From NCBI GenBank assembly GCA_964036665.1, contig OZ038533.1, positions 12,360,413 to 12,424,412 on the forward strand: a stretch of 64,000 nt of DNA. Direction: 5' to 3'. A model generated the notes under the pieces. The model was not told the origin of the DNA, did not search any database, and was given only the letters and a program-made list of their open reading frames with translations. Positions 46,929 through 57,400 of the stretch are shown one piece after another. Position 1 is the stretch's first letter; each line of letters begins with the position of its first letter. The DNA comes from Gordius sp. MW1 (lineage: Eukaryota; Nematomorpha; Gordioida; Gordea; Gordiidae). The translations under genes and the position numbers were made by a program.

Positions 46929-47915
46929 ATGGAAAAACAAACGTAAGTTATAAATTTTTTTTGCATGTTCTGAAAGATTAATTTCTGCCTATTATTTTGA
47001 TATAAATTAATTTTTATAATTATTTTTTTATCCTACCTTTTTTTAACTTTTAAATTTAATGTCACCTAAAAGTGACATTGGGAAGGGCATTTTTCGCCTT
47101 TGTTATTCAAGTATTTATTAACCTTATAAACATTGCCTGTTAACACCTAAACTATTAAAAATTAATTTAGGCTTGTGTAAGCCATCTTATAATAAATATT
47201 TCTCATCTACTCTTGATATTTAAATCCACAGAGACAAAATATTTTGTAGGAAAGTAATTTTGTGCTTGAAAAATATGGTTTTCAATAAACTTTTTAATTA
47301 ATTTTTAAACAATTTTTAGGACATTGAATGATCTGCTAGAGGAATTGGAATGCCCTAACTTAGATATTGAAGAAGTTATTATTTTTCCTCCAATTGAGGA
47401 AGGTGACACGGATCAGGAAAGTGGAGATGAAATAGAAGCCGATCTGGATCATCTACCGAGACCAATGATTACCTCTAGTATAGAGATAATTCGTTTATCC
47501 GATCTAAAAAGTTCATCTTTCCAAGGTGATTTGAGTTGGCACGACGATGAAAATTTATTTATTCCATGTGGTCGCAAAGAAGATGATAATAAAGACGTCG
47601 ATTTAATTGATCTGCCCACCCCTGAAGATTATTTTGAGCAACTTTTTTCGGACGAAATTGTGACACTTTTGGTTGAAAGGACAAATCTATATGGCATCCA
47701 TCATAATGTTAATTTAAACTTTACAAAGGAGGAGTGTAAAGTCTATATTGCGATATTACTCCTCACAGGATACCTAACCCCAAAGAATATAAAAATGTTT
47801 TGGGAACTGCAATCTGATTGCTACAATCAAATGGTCTCCAACGGCATGCGCCGTAATAGATTTCAAGAGATAACAAAGTACCTACATGCATGCGACAATT
47901 TGAAGTTGGACTTAA
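46929..47915 (+). pseudogene. piggyBac transposase, N-terminal half
   Basis: A 14-nt first coding exon (46929-46942, MEKQ plus two bases) is followed by a GTAAGT donor, a 377-nt intron ending TTTTTAG, and a second exon from 47320. The protein begins with an acidic leader (ELECPNLDIEEVIIFPPIEE) and continues into the piggyBac N-terminal domain with LTPKNIKMFWELQSD and FQEITKYLHACDNLKL. It reaches D-L at the internal TTAA, beyond which the frame enters the inverted right end (RQVPLIFG) and soon stops. The catalytic half lies on the other strand. Confidence 0.85.
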
Positions 47916-48125
47916 CCCGCCAGGTACCACTAATTTTTGGCCGGTCAAATTTTGTTAAAAAATAATTATTTAGCATCCCTAAGGTCTAGTTAAGAAAAGT
48001 CAATTGAAATTTTTTTGAAAAAAAATGCACTCGAGGAGCTAGGGGGGTGTCACCTAAAAGTGACAATGGGAACACCAAAAATGCAACATTTTATTTTTTA
48101 TTCAAATCAATTACAATAAAATTAA

Positions 48126-49177
48126 TTATGAGTTATGATAATTCGCCCAGCATTTTAAATGCAATCCGGCATTGCAATAAGAACATTTAAGGCGAGTGGC
48201 CTTCTTACAAACTTTACAGCGCCTCTGTAAACAGGCTTCTTTTTGATGTTTTGAAATATTCGGTTTATATCTTGTTAACGTAGCGTAAACACTTCTTTTC
48301 GGTTGACTACCATATTTTTTGAAATATGACACCACTATTGACCTTCTAAAAGTGCATAAAGAAATATATTCATTGTTCAAATTGTATATTTGCCATGCAT
48401 TTTGACATGCCGCATCTATGCCAAATGCAATCAAAGGAAAATACCATTTTTTCCCCCTATAAGAAATCCTCGTAGAATGGATATTTTGGTCGAATCTATC
48501 GACCCCACCCATATATCTATTATACATTTGCACCATAAAGGGGCAATCAACCTGTATTCTCGATTTCACTTTATTGCTTGAACCTATTCTGCCGATTTTT
48601 CTTACAGGGTGGGTTCCATGACAATTAGATAACATCTTGACTACACAATTGTCATTCCATTGTATTGCTACTAAATTTGATGCAATTTTTTTCTCGAAAT
48701 AACCTCGTTCCTTTTTTTTAAAAAGTTTAGGGTCACTTAGCGGACATTTTATTCTGTTTGTACGGACAGTTCCTGTAGCGCCAACGTTTATTTTTGAGAG
48801 TGCATTTAATAATTTTGTGCTTGTAAAATAATTATCAAAATAGATATTATATGGAGAATATTTCTCCGGCAATTTATCAAGAAGGTCCATTATGACAGCT
48901 CCCCCCAAACCCAGGGTTTTTTGATGTGGTAAAATACACGATGCACCCTGATAAACATCAAAAGCCGTAAGGTACCCAGACCTTGTTGCCGCTGACCATA
49001 ATTTAAATCCAAACCGCATTGGCTTTCCTTTTATAAATTGTTTGGTGGTGTGGTGTCCAAAATAGGGGACGATGGTTTCGTCCATGGAAATGTTAGATGT
49101 CTTAACATATTTGAAATATGTTTGAAATTGTTTATTCAAGAGATTGAAAAACTCTCGCACTTTGGCAAATTTGTCCG
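48126..49177 (-). pseudogene. piggyBac transposase, catalytic and C-terminal half (inverted)
   Basis: The - strand frame starts at the right TTAA with LTDKFAKVREFFNLLNKQ, the sequence expected right after the N-terminal half. It holds the catalytic aspartates of the piggyBac RNase H-like fold in ISMDETIVPYFG, YNIYFDNYFTS and YMGGVDRFDQN. The cysteine-rich C-terminal domain (RRCKVCKK, CSYCNAGLHLKC) ends with a normal stop. No internal stop or frameshift is visible in its about 348 codons. The inactivation is the inversion itself. Confidence 0.88.
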
Positions 49178-49559
49178 TTAAATTAATGCATAAGTATATC
49201 TATTCGTTTTTGAATTGGGTAACATTGATATTAATTGCTATAATTACCCTATGCCCTCCACTACAAGGTACTGATATGGGTCCCTGTGCCCCTACAAAAG
49301 CCTATGCCTCTATTAATGTGGGCTCGAACCCCGGCGAACGTTCTGAATTGCTGGTTCAATTCCCGGAGAGGGCAAAAAAAAATTTTTTTTTTAATTAAAT
49401 TAATATATTTTTCCTGTTACTACCATTGATAATATGACTTTTTGGCCGTCCGCTTGTTCTATTATTGTTTCATTTTATTATATAATAAACATAAATAAAA
49501 GTTGTTTACTTTTAATTGCTATGAAATTTAACTAGTTTTTGGGTTAGAACCCCGGAGTT

Positions 49560-50235
49560 TTTTTGACTCTTATGATTGTTCTTGTTACTATCATTGATAA
49601 TAAGACTTTTTGGCCGTCCGCTGGCTGCTGACCAATGAAAAAAATGACCATTGGCCAAAATGTGAATCCGAGTTTATTTTTTCGTTTTTTTTTTGACTAT
49701 TATGATTGTGTTACTACCATTGCTATTATGACTTTTTGGCCGTCCGCTGGCTCCTGACCGATGGAAAAAATGACCATTGGCTAAAATGTGAATCGAAATT
49801 ATTTTTTTTGTTTTTTTTGACTATTATGATTGTTCCTGTTCCTACCATTGCTATATGACTTTTTGGCCGTCCGCTGGCTGCTGACCAATGGAATAAAATG
49901 ACCATTGGCCAAAATGTGATTCGAAAACTTTTTTTTCGTTTTTTTTGACTATTATGAATTTATATCCACTTTTACCGTGTCCTGGCTGCTGACCAATGGA
50001 AAAAAATGACCATTGGCCAAAATGTGATTCGAAAATTTTTATTACGTTTTTTTTACTCTTATGAATTTATATCCACTTTTACCGTGTGCTGGCTGCTGAC
50101 CAATGGAAAAAAATGACCATTGGCCAAAGTGAGCATCAAAATTTTTTTTCCGTTTTTTTATCTATCATTGACTTATAGAGTATCTGTTGGTACTGACCAA
50201 TGGAGAAAAAATGACCATTGGCCAAATTTTTGATT
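49560..50235 (+). repeat. Tandem array of about 100-130-bp units in the 46-50 kb HINE
   Basis: Six units recur near 49622, 49748, 49877, 49984, 50091 and 50189. Each has GGCCGTCCGCTGGCTGCTG or a variant and the ACCAATGG / CCATTGGCCAAA pair. The array is close to that at 28150-29000 in unit order and in the shorter last units. Confidence 0.8.
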
Positions 50236-50646
50236 TTTTTAATTAAAAATTGTTCAAATTCAACAAAAAATTTCTCCCAACAATTCTGCAAATTCTTAAC
50301 ATTGTGATGTTTTATAATATAATGTTTGTTAGACCCATAATCACTAAAGGCCATAAAAACTAATGTAATACGCAACTAGATGGAAACACTAAATCTAACC
50401 CTAACCCTTGCCTATATTACTTTTTGCCTATATTACATTTTGCCTATAAATGGAAAATTTGTATAAATAATTAATTAATCATTAGGCATTTAATACCCCC
50501 CTATAGGCATTCTCGCCCCTTCCCACCTTTCTCGCCCATAAATTGCATAGCAAATATGATACATTTATACGAAGTACAGATGAGTCGTCCCCCCTTCCCC
50601 TCTTCCCTTCCCTTCTCCCCCTACCCACGAGGGCCGAAGGCCCTCG

Positions 50647-50823
50647 TTTAATAATTGATGATGACTACAAAATTATATATGCCCATTATAACGTAAAAGG
50701 CGAAAACTTAAGTTGCCTTATCTAAGATTCCGATAATAAATGCTAGGGTTTTTCAAAAAAAAGCATAGAATGAGAAATATATAGCCAAATTTATAATTCA
50801 AACACTAGACAAAATATCTAGAG
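50647..50823. other. Flank between HINE and hAT element
   Basis: AT-rich, nothing recognised. It should be the continuation of the DNA interrupted by the HINE at 45948. Confidence 0.35.
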
Positions 50824-51876
50824 TAGAGGTGGGCGCGGGCCGTGAAATTACGCGTGACCCACCGTGTCATGGTGGGTCACGGCGTGAATGTGAAGAAATT
50901 TTTAAATTATTAGGCGTGACTGGGCGTGACAAGCCTTTCCAAAATTTTCCCCGTGCGTGAGTGGGCGTGAACACAAATTTCCATAAATCACGGAAATTTT
51001 AATTTTTAAAATTGTTTTTTATTAATATAAATTTGCAGATTTATAATTTTAAAAAATATATATATTATTTAATTTAATTTAGTTTTTTTTTAAAAAAGAT
51101 TAGTTTTTGAAAACAAAAAATCTTTCGCATTTTATAAACAAACAACGTCCGAGTGAACATATTTTACTTTTGCTAGCTTTTTCTTTTAAAATTTATATGT
51201 TCAAATTCAAATATGATATGATTAAGTCAATGCCAAAACCAACTATTAGCTGTCATAATTCGTCCTACACTCACAAGAAATCTAATATTCTAAATGAAAC
51301 ATTTAGAGAATTTCTAGATGATACTGATGAACCCTCACCATCTATTGAAGAAAGCTGCGAGGATGAACTTAAAAGATTCATCGCTCAAAAGACAAATAAT
51401 AATGATAGTATTTTGAAGTTTTGGAAGCATGAAAATTCGTTTCCTTTTTTGAAAAAATTAGCGAGTAAAATTTTATCCGCCCCTGCAAATTCGGCATCTA
51501 GTGAAAGATTGTTTTCTGTGGCCAATCGCTTGTTGGAGGAAAGGCGTACTCAATTAAAATCAAAAAACATGGATATTATTCTTTTTTTAAATAAAAATTT
51601 CGGTTTATAAATTGTATTTATTTTATGTCATGTAATTGTAGAAATAAATAGAATAAATTCAAAAAAGTGTATAATTATAGGTTACCAATTTTGAAAAATT
51701 TATAAACACCGTGAATTTTCGGGCGTGACGTGCGTGAATCAAAATAATGCCTTTCGTGAACGGGCGGGGCGGGTCAAAAAATTTTTAGTGGTAAGCGTGA
51801 GTGGGCATGAATTTTTTTTAATACCACCGTGAGTGGGCGGGCCGTGAATAAAAAATTAGGCCCGCGCCCACCTCTA
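50824..51876 (+). mobile_element. hAT element with GGGCGTGA arms
   Basis: The ends are TAGAGGTGGGCGCGGGCC and its inverse GGCCCGCGCCCACCTCTA. The flanks carry an 8-bp duplication with one mismatch, ATCTAGAG against ATCGAGAG. Both arms are filled with GGGCGTGA/GTGGGCGTGA words. A single open frame (51107-51610) keeps the C-terminal part of the transposase. At 1.05 kb this is an internally deleted derivative. Confidence 0.88.
51107..51610 (+). pseudogene. hAT transposase C-terminal portion
   Basis: The frame is open for 167 codons. Its second half reads ENSFPFLKKLASKILSAPAN, SASSERLFSVANRLLEERRT and QLKSKNMDIILFLNKN, the hAT dimerisation domain with the SSERLFS motif. The first part resembles a linker with an acidic DDTDEPSPSIEESCEDELKR segment. 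The BED zinc finger and the DDE-type core are missing, so it would not be an active transposase. It could still encode a short dimerisation-only protein. Confidence 0.75.
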
Positions 51877-52131
51877 ATCGAGAGCGAAAAAAACTACTGC
51901 TTAGCAACGGTTAAGTAAAAATGAGAAAAAACACACATTGAAATTCCTTAACACCCCTTATCAATTAGATAAAAAATTCTTACTATTATCAGTATATGGT
52001 ATGAACCGATAAATTTATTTGCCTAACACGAATTACAGGAATATGAAGCAGCATTTATTTTTAGTGAAATCAGGTATAATCTCTAATCAACATTGCATTG
52101 CCGTTTACAGACAGATTTAATTTATACCTCA

Positions 52132-53802
52132 CTAGCTGTGCCCGGCCAAGCGTTGCTTTGGCTCAGTCCTTAAGTGGTTAAATAAGTATAAGCTATTAAT
52201 AAGACTTATCTAAAATGGGGTCATATATGAAATAATTTATAATGTGAAAGGTCCGAATGATTTTATGAACCCACTATTTTTAGTATATATTTATATAATA
52301 AGACAAACCAAATGCAAATTCTGTTTTAGTCATCAAATCCGACTAAAATTAAATGTTTTTGAAAAAATTGCTTATTAATGCTGTTACTTATTATACAATA
52401 ATACCATTATTTTATTTTTCTAGTTAGCTGATTTATTTGAAATACAATTTTCTTTAATATAATAAAATAATTAATTGAAGGATGGATAATTATTAAAAAT
52501 ATGCTTCGATCGACCACGTGATAATAATGACAAAAACTGCATAATTTAAATTTTATTTATTTAAATAGTCTGTTAAACCCCAATAATTTTAACCGTTTAC
52601 TGTAACATTATGATTATACTTTTAAATATCTAATTCGAGAAAACTTCAGCTTTGTATGTATGACGTCCTTATTGTATATGCTGCTATAAATGAAACTGGA
52701 CGGGAAATGTCAGATATTTTTAAAACAAAAAGGTATTTTAGGAATCTGAAAAAGCTATTTTACCCCTGGCCTATCTGGGCTTTCGCTCAAATCGGATCTG
52801 AAGTTTCAGAATTTAGCCCTTTTTTAAAACCAAAAGGCCGAGAAATGTCCGATATTTTTAAAACTAAAAGGAATTTTAGCAATCTGAAAAAGCTATTTTA
52901 CACCTGGCCGCCCTGATAACCTACGGGTAAAGTTTCGCGCGAATCGGGCCGGTAGTTTCAGAATTTATTCTCATTTAAATATCTCATTTAATAAAAATTA
53001 ATGATAGATAAATAATGACATTTATATATAAATAGCATTTACTCAGAATAATCAACGTTGGACTATTTTATATTACATTTAAATTATATATACTTTCATC
53101 TTTCTCATTAAAATATCTCATTTAATGATAATGAGAAAAATTCAAAAAATTCACATGTGTAACGATATACGTTTAAAACACTAAGGTAGTCAGAAAATTT
53201 GTAAAATATAAATAAATTAATTAATTTAAAAAAAATTCACATGTGTAACGATATACGTTTAAAACACTAAGGTAGTCTGAAAATTTGTAAAATATAAATT
53301 AATTAATTTTAAAAAAAATAACAATATAAATAAGAAAGAATTAAGTAAATTATTTTTTAAAAATATACATCTAAATTCTTATCTGGTTGTTGAATTTAAA
53401 TAACCAATAAATATGGAATATTGATCAAAATTACAGAATTAATCTTGAATTAGGCGCTTGAATTAAAATGGCACATAGGTAGGGATCATGAAATGTACGA
53501 TATTTTTAAAGCTACTTTTTAAAAAAATATTAAAAGTGATACACCTTTACTAAAGAACTGTCTGTATATTCAAATTTTCGACGAACGCGAGGAGGTGCGT
53601 TTGATTGACATTTTATTGAACGTCAAAACGCATAAAACCCAATATCTCGAAAATTAAAAGGAATTTTAGGATTCTGAAAAAGCTATTTTACCCCTGGCCG
53701 CCCTGGGAACCTAGGGGTAAATTTTCGCGCGAATCGGACCGGTAGTTTCAGAGATTAGCCCTTACATACATATATACAAACACTTTACTTTATATATATA
53801 GA
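52132..53802 (-). mobile_element. Non-autonomous Helitron
   Basis: On the - strand it starts TCTATATATATAAAGTAAAG after an A (+ strand 53802/53803). It ends with the hairpin GCCAA-agcaacgc-TTGGC, then CCGGGCACAGCTAG and T (+ strand 52132). Internal blocks with GAAATGTC..GATATTTTTAAA and AAAGCTATTTTACCCCTGGC are repeated at 52700-52780, 52840-52910 and 53660-53700. A 66-bp block with ACGATATACGTTTAAAACAC is duplicated at 53146-53285. No Rep/helicase sequence is present. Confidence 0.7.
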
Positions 53803-54482
53803 TGTTTCATCTATCGCACCTTGCGCATTAGGCTCCTTTAGATTCTACATTAAAATATCTACAGGATTCAAATAAGCAACGTCCCTCCACCCCCTTTTGC
53901 ACTTAATTGGAATGCGTCTTCTCACCCATCGGTGTAATGTGGGCATCGCCTTAATGTATTTCACAGTTAATGTCAAGAACAATTAAATGAGCAATTTTAA
54001 CAGCCATTATAATTATAATGACCTCGGCACCTAATAAATATGCTTAAAGATCTTTTACAAATTTGTTGATTAAATTGTTGTTAATCGCTAATTATTTGTG
54101 CTTCAATATTAAAGCCATTTTACGTCAAAGCTTACTAGCATTGTTTTGTAAATACAAAGATTATAAATGAAAAACTATAGATGCATGATAGCGAAAATAA
54201 ACTTAGACCTAAATTTATTCCGTAAAGTAACAAAATGTAAATTCGATTAAACTATGCGCCATTTTGTGCATACTGGTTATTTATGGGGTGCCGAAAAAAG
54301 AGGTAAAGCCTCAGCCGAAGTTATATTTGGATTATTAGGTGTCACGTAGTCTTGCACTACTTTGAGTCATATGGTGTCTGAGATAATTCTCGCTAATTAA
54401 AAGGCAGAGCGTAAGGAGTAGAAATTTTTTTGATTTTTATAATGATTTTTATAACCCGACGACACTGTAATATCCAGAAGAC
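53803..54482. other. Intergenic region
   Basis: No gene or element recognised. Confidence 0.4.
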
Positions 54483-57400
54483 TAACTTTTTATTGGTATC
54501 AATAACTAGTATAAATAATATCGGACGAACGTGGGTGATAATTAAGACAAATAAAATATCGATTGAGTAATAATGGTATATGGGTTGCACGATGGTCGTA
54601 AGTAAATCTCCGTTAAACTAATTGACGATAACGGGTGTTGTCTACGTGGAGGAATTGGTTCGCGGGATCTTGGGCTCTCGATGGTCAATAGCGGTTACTA
54701 CCCAGAGACGAAAATAAATATATGATTAACATGCAGCGTAAAATTCAGCCTTATAACCCTGTCGATGCGCCTCTCAATTTGCATGAGCCATGAGGGATGC
54801 CGACCGTTCGACTGCTTCTAATTAGTGCACGTCTATTCACATAACAAAATACATTACATTTTATTCCCGACGCTATGTCATTAGCATAGGCTAGCCAAAG
54901 AGTTAACTACCTAACCACGGCTGCCGCAATAACTAAATCTTTTACTCACGCTAAACTCATTTGAATAAGCGTCAAAACTAACTAACTACCAAACCTCCCT
55001 TTTTACCTTCTCTGGCACCTCCCTGTGCTGGCCCAGGGACAGCTGTCGTAGTGCCTCTTCCGCACTCAGCGACGATCCCACACTACCCGTTGGCACGGCC
55101 TCACTACTCCCTTGGTATTACCACAGGAGTAGCCTGAGGCACGTCACCTACTTGTGCCGTGCCCTTCTACCTGTACACAAAGGCAACACATGCCAACGAC
55201 GGCACCCATTACACCTCCTACGGGGTCTGCCCACAGGTCTCCTATGTCGTGGACCCACATTCAGACCAGGTAAACCCGGCATACTCGACGGTGGTGGTTC
55301 GAACACCGCTACTATCCTAGGAAGCCCATCCACACCCGATTATTACTGTCAAGTGGATAGGGCCTGGAGGGCGAATGAGCGCAGTTCTTCTCACCACCAC
55401 CTCAACCGAGCACCTTGAAAACTGTAATCGCATCTAAATATAAAAATATTAATTAGACATCGTGCGTCAATAATTGCTCCAAATGTCTTACTTCCTCTTT
55501 CTGACTTTCTAAAAGTCTTACTTTATAAATCTATTACCAATATGATCAATAATATGTGCCAAAACCCACATGGGTTTACCTGCATAGTTACGTGACCATA
55601 CTAGCTGATTTAATTTAAAACGAGGGATAGTCGTTAAAGTATTATTATCATTATCTAAATCTAATAAAAAAATCAGGCGGATATCTTAATTTACGTTTAA
55701 GAAACTCCTCGTTTACTGGTAAGCGATCTGGATACCTGGGAGACATGTTATGATATAATCTATAAAGCCAGGTACCGTCCTTACCAGACTGAGATAACCT
55801 AATCCATTTTTTAACTTTACCTACATATCTCTCAACCTGTCCATTAGAACTTGGATGATATGGATGTCTTATTTTCCACTGTTCACAAAATTTATTAAAA
55901 TCGGCGCTAGTAAATGCTCTGCCATTATCGGTTTAACGCACCTTGGAAAACCATACGAACTAATTAAATCCTTTAAAAAATTAATTGTTACCAGGGTGGA
56001 TATATTAAAAACCTTTCTAAATTCAGTCCAACCCGAAAAAGCATCTACAATTAAAATATAGCGTTTTTTATAGTTCGAAAAAATCAATGTGTATGCGATC
56101 CCAAGGTTCACTAGGACGTGCCCATCTCGCCGCTTTGTCTCTGCGAGGCATGGCCGTCTTTGCCTTGCACCATTCACATTGTCGAACCTGTCTTTCAATA
56201 CCTTTCGTCATTTTAGGCCACCAGACATACCTTCTAGCTATGTCTTTCATCTTTGTAATACCTGTATGCCCTTCGTGAAGTACCTTTAAAACATCCTCAC
56301 GTAGCTCGGCAGGTATGACAATTCTTTCGCTACGTTTAATTACGTTATCCTCCAAATAAAGCTCGTTAAGCACATGTTTAAAAGCTAAAGGTACCGACTG
56401 ACTATCCTCATTACCCAATAAAACATCCTTTATTTTAATAAAATCGGGGTCAGTCTCTGAGCTCTTAACTATGGCGTTAAATTCAACAATCTTTAATACC
56501 TTAATGTAATGGTCACTAGTCTGCGTGGTCCCAATATCGTTGTCAGCTTTCTTGTTATTATCACTCATACGCGATAAAACGTCTGCTAAACAATTATTCT
56601 TACCTTTACGATATTTTAATGTTAATGAAAAATTACCCAGTATTATTAACCACCTTTGCAAACGTGGGGACATCAAGTATTCAGTATTAATTTTTTGAAA
56701 CAAATTGATTAAAGGCTTGTGATCGGTAAAAACTGTAAAGGTTTTGCCAATTAAATATTCCCTACATCGTTTTATCCCAAATAGCAAGCGCTTCTTTTTC
56801 AATCACCGAGTAATTGCGTTCTGCCCCATTAAGTTTACGCGAAAAGTAAATTACAGGATGTTCAACTCCATCCTCGACCTGACATAAAGCTCCTCCTATA
56901 CCCGTGTTAAATGCATCAACATTTAAGATGTGCTCTTTAACCGGATCAAAGCATTTTAAGATGGAATCTTTTAACAAATTATCTTTTAAATAATTAAAAC
57001 ATTGATCTTCTTTATCTTCCCATTTAAACAAAACATTATCTTTTGTTAATTCATATAGGGGACCCGAAAACTTCGTGTAATTATCAATAAATCTGCTATA
57101 ATAATTCATAAGCCCTAAAAATGAAAACAACTCCTTTTTATTATTAGGCTTCTGCATATTTTTTATAGCTTCAATTTTATTTAAATTAGGCCTTACCCAG
57201 CCATCGGCTATTATATGACCCAAATAAGTTATTTCAGTTGCACAAAAAATGCATTTATCCGTTAAAGATAAAACATTAATTAGTCGTGAGTCATGCTCGG
57301 CTTGCGTTGAACCCGTAACCAAAATGTCATCTAAATAGAAAAATATGCCATCCAAATTATTAAAAATAGAAGACATTGATCGTTGAAAAATTGGCGCAGA

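Larger units (their letters stand above)
46707..49177 (+). mobile_element. piggyBac element with inverted distal half
   Basis: The left end is CCCGACAGGTACCA directly after TTAA (46703-46706). The matching right end, CCCGCCAGGTACCA, is not at the right border. It sits inside at 47916, directly after another TTAA (47912-47915) and pointing the wrong way. The right border is instead coding sequence (GGCAAATTTGTCCG) followed by TTAA (49178-49181) and the flanking HINE. Thus 47916-49177 is inverted relative to the rest. Palindromes GTAAC-TTTTAA-GTTAC (46723) and GTCAC-CTAAAA-GTGAC (47058 and 48047) lie near the ends. Confidence 0.88.
45948..50646 (+). mobile_element. Helentron-type element (HINE) carrying a piggyBac insertion
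   Basis: It starts AATTGCTATGCAATTTATGG and ends with CCATAAATTGCATAGCAA (50538), the CTTC-rich block and the hairpin CGAGGGCC-gaa-GGCCCTCG at 50625-50644, followed by TTTA. The 5' module (about 45951-46459) is duplicated from 46457 onward. The second copy is interrupted by piggyBac at 46707-49177 and resumes at 49178. Boxes resembling GGTTCGAATCC occur at 46303, 46343, 49322 and 49352. The tandem array lies at 49560-50235. Without piggyBac the element is about 2.2 kb. Confidence 0.65.

Noticed and set aside
51107..51610. Domesticated hAT gene
   Set aside because: It lies between intact hAT ends with a target duplication and lacks the catalytic core, so it is best read as part of a deleted element. 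Domestication would need evidence of selection.
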